In this document: positions 27,309 through 35,396 of the stretch, piece after piece | How the letters are laid out: each line of letters starts with the position of its first letter | Numbering within the stretch: position 1 is the first letter of the stretch | Origin: Microbacterium gubbeenense DSM 15944 | GTDB lineage: Bacteria; Actinomycetota; Actinomycetes; Actinomycetales; Microbacteriaceae | DNA length: 64,000 bases | Assembly (NCBI RefSeq): GCF_000422745.1 | Contig: NZ_AUGQ01000002.1 | Coordinates: 300,048-364,047 of the forward strand | Direction: 5' to 3' | Notes under the pieces: model-generated | Told to the model about the DNA's origin: nothing | The model's input: the letters and a program-made list of their open reading frames with translations, nothing else | Database searches by the model: none | Program-made: the position numbers and the translations under genes

Positions 27309-28070
27309 CTACTGCCGCGCGCGTCCGCGCCGCGAGATGAGGATCGTCCCGATCACGAACACCGCGCCCCACACGATGATGTTGACGATCGGCACCCACA
27401 GGTCGTCGTGCGACGGCGCCCCTCCGGTTGTCGAGGCGAGGTATCCCTCCGTGAGCGGATAGCGCGCGAGCGCGACGATTCCGTACAGCGGCGTGAACCG
27501 CGCGATGTCGAGCATCACGCCGTCGAGCGGGAAGAAAAGGTTGCCGAGGAAGGCGAGGATCACGAGAGATCCGCTCGCCGCGCCGACCGCGCCCTCCGAG
27601 CGGAACAGGAGTCCGGCCATCAGACCGAAGAACGAGAACACCGCGGCCCCGAGCAGCACGAAGAGTCCGCTGAAGATCCAGACCCCGGGTTCGGCCTCGG
27701 CGCCGGTGAGAGCACCGATCACGTAGATCAGCGCGACCGGAATGATCGCGATGACGAAGGCGACGGCCGCCTTCGTGACGATGCGCTGCGTATCGGTGAG
27801 CGGCGTCAGCCCGAGCTGGCGCCCCCATCCCTGCATCTGCTCGACGGCCGCGGCGCCGCCGATGCTCACGGTCGCGGTGACCGCGCCGTAAGCCGCCATG
27901 CCGATCATGACGTACGCCGAAACGTTGCCTTTGCCGATGTCGGTGGATCCGTATTCCTGGACCGCGCCGAAGATCACGTAGAGGAACGCCGGGAGGATCG
28001 CTGTGAAGAACATGGACATGAAGTCGCGCGTCACGCGTGCGAGCTCAATGCGGAAATACGTCGTATTCAT
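27309..28070 (-). CDS. ABC-2 type transporter permease
   Basis: This 253-residue permease has six membrane segments in the ABC-2 pattern and a conserved FFPLDGVMLDIARFTPLYGIVALARYPL region before the last helix. It pairs with the ATPase encoded upstream; their genes overlap as ATGA (28067-28070). The kinase and regulator that follow suggest export of, or protection from, an envelope-active compound, as in linearmycin-type (LnrLMN/LnrJK) resistance. Substrate not known. Confidence 0.9.
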   Translation of the reverse strand: MNTTYFRIELARVTRDFMSMFFTAILPAFLYVIFGAVQEYGSTDIGKGNVSAYVMIGMAAYGAVTATVSIGGAAAVEQMQGWGRQLGLTPLTDTQRIVTKAAVAFVIAIIPVALIYVIGALTGAEAEPGVWIFSGLFVLLGAAVFSFFGLMAGLLFRSEGAVGAASGSLVILAFLGNLFFPLDGVMLDIARFTPLYGIVALARYPLTEGYLASTTGGAPSHDDLWVPIVNIIVWGAVFVIGTILISRRGRARQ

Positions 28071-28987
28071 CGCTCTGTTCCTTCCGTGAGCAGGCGGAAG
28101 GCATCGTCCATGCTGCCCGCCGTGATCTCGAGGTCCCGCGCGCCGATCGTCGTGAGCAGCGCCCGAGCGACCGCGTCCGAATCCGATGCTGTGACGACGA
28201 GGCGCCCCGCGTCGGCGGTGACGGCCATCACCTCGGGCATCGCCTCGAGCTGAGCGACCGCGTCGGGTTCGCGGTTCGGATCCACGAACGCCTGCACGCG
28301 ACGCCCGGTCGCGGTCGAGCGGATCTCGGCCGTCGTGCCGTCGGCGACAACGTGCCCGCCGGCCATCATCACGATGCGCTGCGCGAACGAGTCGGCCTCT
28401 TCGAGGTAGTGCGTCGCGAACACGACCGTGCGGCCGGCGCGCGCGTCCTCGCGCATGGTCTTCCAGAACTCGGCGCGCGCCGTCACGTCCATGCCGGCCG
28501 TCGGCTCGTCGAGCACGAGCAGGTCGGGATCCGGCAGCAGCGCGAGCGCGAACCGCAGCCTCTGCTGCTCGCCGCCCGAACACTTCGAGACCTTGCGCTT
28601 CGCGATCGCCGTGATGTTCGCCCGCTCCATCGCCTCGTCGACCGCCATCGCGTCCTGGAACGTCGAGGCGATGAGCGTCACCGTCTCGCGGACCGACAGG
28701 TCCCGCAGCAGCCCGCCGGACTGCAGCACGGCCGACACGCGGCCGGCACGAACCGCACGGCGCGGCGCCTCGCCGAAGACCTGCACGTCGCCGTCGGAGG
28801 GATTGGTGAGGCCGACCACCATGTCGAGGGTCGTGGTCTTCCCGGCACCGTTGGGGCCGAGGAGCGCGACGATCTCGCCGCGAGGAATCGTCAGATCTAT
28901 GCCGTCCACGGCGCGGAAGGTGGATCCGCCGGTGCGGAACTCCTTCACCGCCCGCCGGATCGTGATCGCGTCAGGTGACTGGTTCAT
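28067..28987 (-). CDS. ABC transporter ATP-binding protein
   Basis: This 306-residue ATPase has Walker A LLGPNGAGKTTTLD, signature SKCSGGEQQRLR (CSGGE instead of LSGGQ), Walker B LLVLDEPTAGMD and the switch histidine in VVFATHYLEEAD. A C-terminal extension of about 80 residues is common in the drug-export group. It is the first gene of the ABC-kinase-regulator operon. The start could be ATG 28987 or a TTG 12 bases further upstream; GGAGG lies very close to the ATG, so the choice is not certain. Confidence 0.9.
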   Translation of the reverse strand: MNQSPDAITIRRAVKEFRTGGSTFRAVDGIDLTIPRGEIVALLGPNGAGKTTTLDMVVGLTNPSDGDVQVFGEAPRRAVRAGRVSAVLQSGGLLRDLSVRETVTLIASTFQDAMAVDEAMERANITAIAKRKVSKCSGGEQQRLRFALALLPDPDLLVLDEPTAGMDVTARAEFWKTMREDARAGRTVVFATHYLEEADSFAQRIVMMAGGHVVADGTTAEIRSTATGRRVQAFVDPNREPDAVAQLEAMPEVMAVTADAGRLVVTASDSDAVARALLTTIGARDLEITAGSMDDAFRLLTEGTER

Positions 28988-29074
28988 GCCTCCAGCCAAC
29001 TCCGGCCGGTGCCGCCGGGCGATCCCCTGGCGTCACATATCCGGCATGACGGATGTCATCTGTCGGAGTATCCG

Positions 29075-29995
29075 TCAGTCTGCACGCCGTTCCCGCGCTT
29101 CGCGCAGTGCCTGCGCCTGAGCGCGTCGGGCCTGCCGAAGCGCCTTCTCCGCGGAGCGGACATCCTTCTCCGCGCCAGCGGTTGCGCGCGCCGCAGCACG
29201 GTACCTCTTGTCGTCCGTGACGTCGAGATCGCTTTCGGCGGCGCGCTCTGGCTGAACATCACCGACGCGTCCTTCGACATAGGCTTCGATGCCATCGAGC
29301 GTGCGCTCTAAGCCGAACCGGAACGGATCCGCCTCGGAGACGAAACCACCAGCGTCGATGAGGTCGCGCAGACGCGGGTACTCGTCGGCATCGATGACGC
29401 GCTCGTACAGACGGCTCTCGTCGAGCGCGACCTCGGCGTCCGTCCGGCCGGTTTCGCGTGCGGCCGCGTCGCAACCGGCGTGCACCATGCCCTGCCACCG
29501 TGCCGCCCCCGTCACGGCGAGGACGACGCTGAGCTTGTCATCGAGCGACAGTGAGAGGGCATCGACCGCTTCGAGACCCGCCTCGATCCAGTGGGAGCTG
29601 TTGGGCGTCACGGGCGAGCCAGTGATCGGCAGCGCGAGGATCCACGGATGCCGCAGATAGATCGCGACCTGCTCGACGAAGAGCACGCCGAGCTTCGCAC
29701 GCCATCCCTCGACGTCCCGATAGGCGAGGGATGGCATGCCGGTCGCCTCCTCCTGCATGAGGAGCAATAGGTCGTCTTTCGCACTGACGTAGCGATAGAG
29801 CGACATCGGTGTGAACCCGAGCTTCTTCGCGACGGCTGCCATTGATACGGCGCCGATGCCCTCCGCGTCGGCGAGCTCCACTGCCGCCTCGACGATGCGC
29901 TCGACGCTCATCTCGCGTTTGGGCCCGCGTTGCGGGTTCGCGGCGACCCCCCAGGCGAGGGCGATGCCGCGGGGGAGCTCGGTGTCTTCGGACAT
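29075..29995 (-). CDS. TetR-family repressor (TetR_C type)
   Basis: This 306-residue regulator has an N-terminal HTH (SVERIVEAAVELADAEGIGAVSMAAVAKKLGFTPMSLYRYVSAKDDLL) and a TetR-class C-terminal ligand domain. It then has an unusual Ala/Arg-rich tail (about residues 255-306), predicted coiled coil, that most relatives lack. It is divergent from the ABC exporter genes at 30076, and the 80-bp region between them holds a perfect 10-bp inverted repeat, so it very likely represses that exporter and itself. A TAGTCT box six bases before its ATG suggests a leaderless message. Confidence 0.9.
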   Translation of the reverse strand: MSEDTELPRGIALAWGVAANPQRGPKREMSVERIVEAAVELADAEGIGAVSMAAVAKKLGFTPMSLYRYVSAKDDLLLLMQEEATGMPSLAYRDVEGWRAKLGVLFVEQVAIYLRHPWILALPITGSPVTPNSSHWIEAGLEAVDALSLSLDDKLSVVLAVTGAARWQGMVHAGCDAAARETGRTDAEVALDESRLYERVIDADEYPRLRDLIDAGGFVSEADPFRFGLERTLDGIEAYVEGRVGDVQPERAAESDLDVTDDKRYRAAARATAGAEKDVRSAEKALRQARRAQAQALREARERRAD

Positions 29996-30001
29996 GACCC
30001 C

Positions 30002-30070
30002 AGACTATCGCTGTATACGTTATACACAGTGTGTTACTGTCATACACAGTTTTTTACGTATACAGAAAGG
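30002..30070. promoter_or_regulatory. Divergent promoter with TetR operator palindromes
   Basis: CTGTATACGT (30011-30020) and ACGTATACAG (30056-30065) form a perfect inverted repeat, with ATACACAG repeated between them (30022-30029 and 30042-30049). The tetR -10 TAGTCT (30002-30007, minus) lies beside the left arm, and the exporter SD GAAAGG follows the right arm. Binding would shut both directions. Confidence 0.65.
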
Positions 30071-30075
30071 CGACC

Positions 30076-30945
30076 ATGATTCCCGCTATCGACGTCCGTG
30101 CGCTGAGCAAGCGCTTCGGATCCCATACCGTGCTCGATCACATTGACCTGCAGGTCGGCCGCGGTGAGATCTTCGCTCTTCTCGGCCCCAACGGCGCCGG
30201 GAAGACGACGCTCGTGAACATCCTGACGACCCTCGTGAAACCCGACCACGGCTCGGCGTTCGTCGCGGGCCACGATGTCACCACGGCACCGACAGCGGTC
30301 ACGCAGCGCATCTCGCTCACGGGCCAAGCGGCCGCCGTCGACGAGATCCTCACGGCCGAGGAGAACGTCGTGATGTTCGCGAGACTGTCGGGGCTCGATC
30401 GCCGGGCAGCGCGTGAGCGAGCCGGTGCGCTGCTCAGCCGATTCGGTCTGACGGACGCACGCGGACGCCGCGTCGGCACGTTCTCAGGCGGTATGCGGCG
30501 TCGTCTCGATCTGGCGCTGAGCTTCGTCGTGCACCCCGAGGTGTGCTTTCTCGACGAGCCCACGACGGGGCTCGACACGCGCAGCCGCCGCGAGCTGTGG
30601 AGCATCATCGCCTCGCTCGCGGATGCCGGCACCACGGTGTTCCTCACCACGCAGTACCTCGAGGAGGCCGACCAGCTCGCGGATCGCGTCGCCGTGCTTC
30701 ACGATGGGCGCATCGCGGCGCTCGGCACGCCCGCCGAGCTGAAGCAGCGCGTCGGCGGCGGATCCGTCGAACTCAGGAACGCCGACGGATCTGTCGTCCG
30801 AGAGATCTCGACGGACGGAACGATCGCCTCGCTCCGCCACGCGCTCGACGATCTCGACCGCGACGGCCGCGGCGGCGAGATCGCCCTCGCCCGTCCTTCC
30901 CTCGATGATGTCTTCCTCGCCCTCACAGAAAAGGAGTCCGCATGA
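30076..30945 (+). CDS. DrrA-type drug-exporter ABC ATPase
   Basis: This 289-residue ATPase has Walker A LLGPNGAGKTTLVN, signature TFSGGMRRRLDLALSFV, Walker B VCFLDEPTTGLD and H-loop in VFLTTQYLEEAD. GMRRRLDLA and the C-terminal domain with VREISTDGTIASLRHAL are typical of the daunorubicin-resistance DrrA group. The ATG at 30076 has GAAAGG six bases upstream. It overlaps the permease gene as ATGA and is probably under TetR control from the divergent gene. Confidence 0.92.
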   Translation: MIPAIDVRALSKRFGSHTVLDHIDLQVGRGEIFALLGPNGAGKTTLVNILTTLVKPDHGSAFVAGHDVTTAPTAVTQRISLTGQAAAVDEILTAEENVVMFARLSGLDRRAARERAGALLSRFGLTDARGRRVGTFSGGMRRRLDLALSFVVHPEVCFLDEPTTGLDTRSRRELWSIIASLADAGTTVFLTTQYLEEADQLADRVAVLHDGRIAALGTPAELKQRVGGGSVELRNADGSVVREISTDGTIASLRHALDDLDRDGRGGEIALARPSLDDVFLALTEKESA

Positions 30946-31727
30946 GCACCATCGCGCCGCGTCCTCGCCTCGGCGGCTTCACTGCCGAAGCCATCTTCGT
31001 CAGACGAAGCCTCCGCCACTCAGTCCGCGACGCCGAGTCACTCATCATGTCGGTCGCGCTTCCCGTCGTGCTCATGCTGATGTTCACATACGTGTTCGGC
31101 GGCGCGATCGATCCCTCGGGCGGCTACGTCAACTACGTCGTGCCTGGCACGATCCTCACCTGCGCCGGGTTCGGCGCCGCCACGACCGCGACATTCGTCG
31201 CGAACGACATGACGGGCGGCATCATCGACCGCATCCGCACGATGCCCCTGCGCTCTGGCGCGGTGCTCACCGGCCACGTCGTCGCCTCCTTGGTTCGCAA
31301 CCTCGTCGCCACAGGCGTCGTGATCCTCGTCGCGCTCGCAATCGGCTTCCGCCCCCAAACCGGCCTCACCGGCTGGATCGGCGCCATCGCCATGATCGGC
31401 CTGTGGATCTTCGCGATCACGTACCTGTTCGCGGCGATCGGGCTCGCATCGGGATCTGCCGAGGCCGCCAGCGGTTACGGCTTCATTCTGCTGTTCCTGC
31501 CCTACATCTCGAGCGGATTCGTGCCGCTCGACACGATGCCCGGCTGGCTGCGGGTGATCGCCGAGGTACAGCCCGTCACACCCATCATCGAAACGATCCG
31601 CGGCCTGCTGATGGGCACAGATTCGGGATCTGCACCTCTGCAGGCCGTCGTGTGGTGCGCCGGGATCGTCATCGTCGCCGCCGCGTGGGGTGCGTGGCTG
31701 TTCCGGCACAAAGCCGGGAGACGCTGA
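30942..31727 (+). CDS. DrrB-type ABC-2 permease
   Basis: This 261-residue permease has six membrane segments and the family features: N-terminal RRSLRHSVRDAESLIMSVALPVVLMLMF, NDMTGGIIDRIRTMPL after the second segment and the final SSGFVPLDTMPGWLRVIAEVQPVTPIIETIRGLL. With the preceding ATPase it forms a complete exporter of unknown, probably lipophilic, substrate. It ends only four bases before the opposing ArsR-family gene. Confidence 0.92.
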   Translation: MSTIAPRPRLGGFTAEAIFVRRSLRHSVRDAESLIMSVALPVVLMLMFTYVFGGAIDPSGGYVNYVVPGTILTCAGFGAATTATFVANDMTGGIIDRIRTMPLRSGAVLTGHVVASLVRNLVATGVVILVALAIGFRPQTGLTGWIGAIAMIGLWIFAITYLFAAIGLASGSAEAASGYGFILLFLPYISSGFVPLDTMPGWLRVIAEVQPVTPIIETIRGLLMGTDSGSAPLQAVVWCAGIVIVAAAWGAWLFRHKAGRR

Positions 31728-31731
31728 GCTC

Positions 31732-32136
31732 CTACGCCCCGAGGCGCTTGAGCGCGGTCTGCACGACGGCGGCGGTGCGGCCGAGCGACTCCGCGAACTT
31801 CGATGCGGGTTCCGGCAGGGTCGGATAGACCGAGGTCGTCGCCTCGGCCGCCAGCTCGGCCTCGTCGACGAAGAACGGCATCAGCCAATCGTCGACCTGC
31901 TCGAGCGGCGTCTGATCAACGCGGTAGTAGCGGTGCTGACCGTCTTCGCGCACCGTGACGAGCCCGGCCTCGCGCAGCACCTTGAGGTGCTTCGAAACGG
32001 TGGGCTGGCTGACGGTGAGCTCGCCGACGATCTGCGACACGCTGGTGCCGTCCTCCGTCAGCTGGTCGCGCGAGAGCAGCACCTGCAGGATCTCGCGCCG
32101 AGTGCTGTCGGCAATCACATCGAAGATGTCGGCCAT
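31732..32136 (-). CDS. ArsR-family winged-helix regulator
   Basis: This 134-residue regulator reads MADIFDVIADSTRREILQVLL, then a winged HTH with ELTVSQPTVSKHLKVLREAGLVTVREDGQHRYYRV. It lacks the cysteine metal-binding motif of ArsR/SmtB sensors, so it likely answers to something other than metal. The C-terminal half is helical and Ala-rich. The regulated genes are unclear; the divergent trkH lies 93 bases away. TACGCT seven bases before the ATG indicates a leaderless message. Confidence 0.88.
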   Translation of the reverse strand: MADIFDVIADSTRREILQVLLSRDQLTEDGTSVSQIVGELTVSQPTVSKHLKVLREAGLVTVREDGQHRYYRVDQTPLEQVDDWLMPFFVDEAELAAEATTSVYPTLPEPASKFAESLGRTAAVVQTALKRLGA

Positions 32137-32143
32137 GCCCCTC

Positions 32144-32149
32144 AGCGTA
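32144..32149 (-). promoter_or_regulatory. -10 box of the ArsR-family gene
   Basis: TACGCT on the minus strand, seven bases before the ATG at 32136. Confidence 0.5.
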
Positions 32150-32229
32150 TGGCATGAACGGCATGTGCAACATGACCTGGCCCGCCCGGCGTTACGATGA
32201 GCGCTGTCCGATGTCACGATGAGAGGCAC

Positions 32230-33696
32230 ATGGCGATGCCACGCAGCCAGGCCGCACCTCGCGGCGACGCAATGAGGAACGTGACGAGAGCCGCATGGCG
32301 CTGGTTCCGCTTCATCACGACGCACTCGCCGTCGCGCTTTGCGATCTCCGTCTTCGCCGCGCTCATTCTCGTCACGACCGCGGTGCTGTCGCTTCCGATC
32401 GCGACGGCGGATCGATCCGTCACGCCGCTCGCCGACGCGCTGTTCACGGCGGTGTCGACGATCTGCGTCACGGGGCTGTCGAGCGTCGACATGAGCACGC
32501 ACTGGTCTCACTTCGGAGAGGCCGTCATCTACGTCGGCGTCAACATCGGCGGCATGGGCGCGCTCACGCTCGCCTCGATGCTCGGGCTCGTCATCTCCAA
32601 GCGCATGGGCCTGAGGGCGAAGCTCATCGCGGCGGGCGACACGAACCCGCTTCGCGCCCATGGCGGCTTGGTGAACGAGTCACAAACGGTGCGGCTCGGC
32701 GAGGTCGGCATGCTGCTGCGCACCGTCGCGCTGTCGACGGTGATCATCGAACTCATCGTTGGGCTCGCGATCTACCCGTCGGTGCTGGCGAAGTACGGCT
32801 GGCTGGAGGCCCTCTGGGTTTCGCCCATGTACGCCGCGATGGCGTTCACAAACACGGGATTCACGCTGAATGACGGCGGGATCTCCGTGTTCGAGGACGA
32901 CTACGTCTTCATGACCGTGATCATGATCGCCGTCATCATCGGCAGCGTCGGGTTCCCTGTGCTGTTCGCACTGTCGAGGCACCTGTTCCATCCGAAGAAA
33001 GCACACATCCTGCGCCCGTCCAGCTGGTCGCTGCATGTGAAGCTCACACTGATCACGTCGGGACTGCTGCTGATCGGAGGCGCGGGCGCGTTCTTCGTGC
33101 TCGAGTACGACAATCCCGACACCTTCGGCGCAATGCCGTTCGGCGAATCGGTGTTCCAGGCGCTGTTTCTCTCGACTATGACCCGCTCTGGCGGGTTCTC
33201 GTTCGTCGATGTCGGTGAGCTGTACGGATCCGGAACCGTCGTCGGATCGATGCTGATGTTCGTGGGCGGCGGATCGGCGTCGACCGCAGGCGGCATCAAG
33301 GTCACGACCCTCGCCGTGCTCGCGCTCGCGGTCTGGTCGGAAGCGCAGGGCCGCCAGTCGGTGCAGATCTTCGGACGCCGGATCCCCTCGGATGTGCAGC
33401 GCGTCGCGGTCGCGGTGCTCGCGTGGGGCGCGACGATCGTCGCGCTCGCGACCATCGTCGTCGCACAAATCACGCACGCCCCGATCGCGCAGGTGCTCTT
33501 CGACGTCATCTCAGCGTTCGGCACCGTGGGGCTCTCGACCGGACTGACCGAGGCCCTGCCTGAATCGGCACTGTATGTCATGGCGGTGACCATCTTCATG
33601 GGACGCGTTGGTACAGTCACTCTCGCCGCGGCCGTCGCGGCGACGTCGAAATCGCAGCTCTACGCGCTGCCCGTCGAAAGGCCGATCGTTGGCTGA
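32230..33696 (+). CDS. trkH: Potassium uptake protein TrkH/KtrB family
   Basis: This 488-residue protein is built from four membrane-pore-membrane repeats. Selectivity-filter segments are visible as ICVTGLSS, AFTNTGFT, TRSGGFSF and TVGLSTGL, and the gate-loop-like GGGSASTAGGIKVTT lies in between. It moves K+ with Na+ or H+ coupling, gated by the RCK protein encoded next. The start was set at 32230 because GAGAGG lies three bases upstream; TACGAT at 32193-32198 is a candidate -10 giving a short leader. Its stop overlaps trkA by eight bases. Confidence 0.93.
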   Translation: MAMPRSQAAPRGDAMRNVTRAAWRWFRFITTHSPSRFAISVFAALILVTTAVLSLPIATADRSVTPLADALFTAVSTICVTGLSSVDMSTHWSHFGEAVIYVGVNIGGMGALTLASMLGLVISKRMGLRAKLIAAGDTNPLRAHGGLVNESQTVRLGEVGMLLRTVALSTVIIELIVGLAIYPSVLAKYGWLEALWVSPMYAAMAFTNTGFTLNDGGISVFEDDYVFMTVIMIAVIIGSVGFPVLFALSRHLFHPKKAHILRPSSWSLHVKLTLITSGLLLIGGAGAFFVLEYDNPDTFGAMPFGESVFQALFLSTMTRSGGFSFVDVGELYGSGTVVGSMLMFVGGGSASTAGGIKVTTLAVLALAVWSEAQGRQSVQIFGRRIPSDVQRVAVAVLAWGATIVALATIVVAQITHAPIAQVLFDVISAFGTVGLSTGLTEALPESALYVMAVTIFMGRVGTVTLAAAVAATSKSQLYALPVERPIVG

Positions 33697-34360
33697 ACCG
33701 ATCAGAAACGACTCACCGGTGCTCGTCATCGGGCTCGGCCGATACGGCGCTGCATGTGCCGGTGAACTCGATCGCCTCGACCGCGATGTCCTGGCTGTCG
33801 ACGCCGACCTCGGTCTCGTGCAGAAGTGGTCGGACCGCGTCACCCACGCCGTACAGGCCGATGCTCGCAATATGGAGGCGTTGAGCCAGATCGGTGCGGC
33901 CGACTTCGACGTCGCGGTCGTCGCGACAGGCTCCTCGATCGAGGCGTCCGTGCTGATCACCGCGAACCTCGTCGATCTCAAGGTGCCGCAGATCTGGGCG
34001 AAGGCGACCAGTCAATCGCACGGCAAGATCCTCTCGCGCGTCGGCGCGAACCACGTGATCTACCCGGAGCGCGAGGCGGGCGAGCGCGTTGCGCACCTCG
34101 TAAGCGGTCACATGCTCGATTTCATCCGTTTCGATGATGACTTCGTACTCGTGAAGATGTTCCCGCCGAAGTTCATCCGGGGCGTCTCGCTCGCCGATTC
34201 GGGCGTGCGCACGAAGTACAACGTGACGATCGTCGGCGTGAAGTCGCCGGCCCGTCCGTTCCACTATGCCGAGGCCCAGACGGTAGTGACCGACCACGAC
34301 CTCATCATCGTGTCGGGCACGAACGAGAACGTCGAGCGCTTCGCGTCACTGGATCGCTGA
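33689..34360 (+). CDS. trkA: TrkA/KtrA-type RCK regulatory subunit
   Basis: This 223-residue protein has a Rossmann-fold RCK_N domain (VLVIGLGRYGAACAGEL, with Asp in AVDADLGLV for nucleotide binding) and an RCK_C domain (VSLADSGVRTKYNVTIVGVKSPAR to DHDLIIVSGTNENVERF). It binds nucleotides on the cytoplasmic face and gates the TrkH channel. The TTG start at 33689 overlaps the trkH stop, with GAAAGG eight bases upstream, so production of the two subunits is coupled. Confidence 0.92.
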   Translation: MAEPIRNDSPVLVIGLGRYGAACAGELDRLDRDVLAVDADLGLVQKWSDRVTHAVQADARNMEALSQIGAADFDVAVVATGSSIEASVLITANLVDLKVPQIWAKATSQSHGKILSRVGANHVIYPEREAGERVAHLVSGHMLDFIRFDDDFVLVKMFPPKFIRGVSLADSGVRTKYNVTIVGVKSPARPFHYAEAQTVVTDHDLIIVSGTNENVERFASLDR

Positions 34361-34381
34361 CGCGGCCGCGCGCCGCATCGG

Positions 34382-34512
34382 TTCCGGTGACGCGAACGGA
34401 TCCTCGCGGGGCGCGGAACGTCAGCACGCGTCACCGGAATGCGCACCCGCACAGTTCCCGTGACGCAAACGGATCCTCGTGGCGCCGCGAACAACCCGTC
34501 GCGTCACCGGAA
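34382..34512. repeat. Tandem pair of 58-base palindromic elements
   Basis: Two similar units (34382-34439 and 34455-34512, period 73) each start TTCC[G/C]GTGACGC and end with GCGTCACCGGAA, forming 12-bp stems (one mismatch in the second) around about 34 bases that share AACGGATCCTCG. They sit between convergent trkA and proC and may act as terminators or REP-like elements. Confidence 0.75.
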
Positions 34513-34520
34513 GCGCGGGG

Positions 34521-35360
34521 TCACCCTTCCGCCGCGAGTTCCTTCGCGCGGGTGTAGGCCGCATCCGTCGCCGCCTCGAACGTCGCGGCGAGATCGGCCT
34601 GCTGCAGCACCTCGACTGCCTTCTCTGTCGTGCCCTTGGGGCTCGTGACGCGGCGGCGCAGCTCGGCGGCGTCGACCTCGTCCGACTCGAGCAGGCGCGT
34701 CGCCCCGATGAAGGTCTGCTCCGCGAGGAGCCTCGCCGTCTCGTCATCGAAGCCCTGATGCTTCGCCGCCTCGACGAACTGCTCGATCAGCAGGAAGACG
34801 TAGGCGGGCCCGGATCCGGAGATCGTCGAGATGGCGTCGATGCCGTCGTCGCCGTCGACCTCGACGACGGATCCGACCGTCTCGAAGAGCGTGCGCACGA
34901 GTGACATGTGCTCGGTCGTGGCGCGGGATCCCGCCGCGATGCCCGTGACTCCGCGACCGACCGTAGACGGCGTGTTCGGCATCGACCGGACGACGGCCGT
35001 CTCGCCGAGGCGGTCCTCGTACTGCTGCAGAGTGATGCCGGCGGCGAGGCTCACGACGATCGCGTCGTCGCTCAGGAGCGGCGCGATCTCGTCGAGCAGA
35101 TCGGCCACCACGTACGGCTTCACGCCGACGATGACGATGCGCGCGCCGTCGATCGCGCGCGCGGTACCGTCCGGATCCGATTCGAGCGCGATGCTCGTCA
35201 CGCCCTCCAGCTCGGCGAGCGCATCCGCCTTCGCGGCCGTGCGGTTCGTGACGCGGATGCCGTCGTCGACGGGGATCCCGCTCGCGATGAGGCCGCGGAG
35301 GATCGCGCCGCCCATAGATCCGGCACCAAGAAACGCGACTGCAGGAATACCGTGCGACAT
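34521..35360 (-). CDS. proC: Pyrroline-5-carboxylate reductase
   Basis: This 279-residue enzyme performs the last step of proline synthesis. It has the NAD(P)H-binding GAGSMGGAILRGL at the N-terminus, GVKPYVVADLLDEI, the RSMPNTPSTVGRGVTGIA block and the catalytic/dimer segment SGSGPAYVFLLIEQFVEAA with FIGATRLL and RRRVTSPKGTTEKAVEVL. The ATG at 35360 has a TACCGT box seven bases upstream. It is divergent from the CDF gene across 36 bases. Confidence 0.96.
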   Translation of the reverse strand: MSHGIPAVAFLGAGSMGGAILRGLIASGIPVDDGIRVTNRTAAKADALAELEGVTSIALESDPDGTARAIDGARIVIVGVKPYVVADLLDEIAPLLSDDAIVVSLAAGITLQQYEDRLGETAVVRSMPNTPSTVGRGVTGIAAGSRATTEHMSLVRTLFETVGSVVEVDGDDGIDAISTISGSGPAYVFLLIEQFVEAAKHQGFDDETARLLAEQTFIGATRLLESDEVDAAELRRRVTSPKGTTEKAVEVLQQADLAATFEAATDAAYTRAKELAAEG

Positions 35361-35396
35361 GCGTTCCACGGTACATGCCGTCATACACTCGGAGTC
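35361..35396. promoter_or_regulatory. Divergent leaderless promoters of proC and the CDF gene
   Basis: TACCGT on the minus strand (35368-35373) serves proC and TACACT on the plus strand (35384-35389) serves the CDF gene. Each ends seven bases before its ATG within a 36-bp region. Confidence 0.6.

Noticed and set aside
26284..28253. Plus-strand frames opposite the kinase and permease genes
   Set aside because: No recognisable domain and shadow-like composition; the kinase and permease motifs are on the minus strand.
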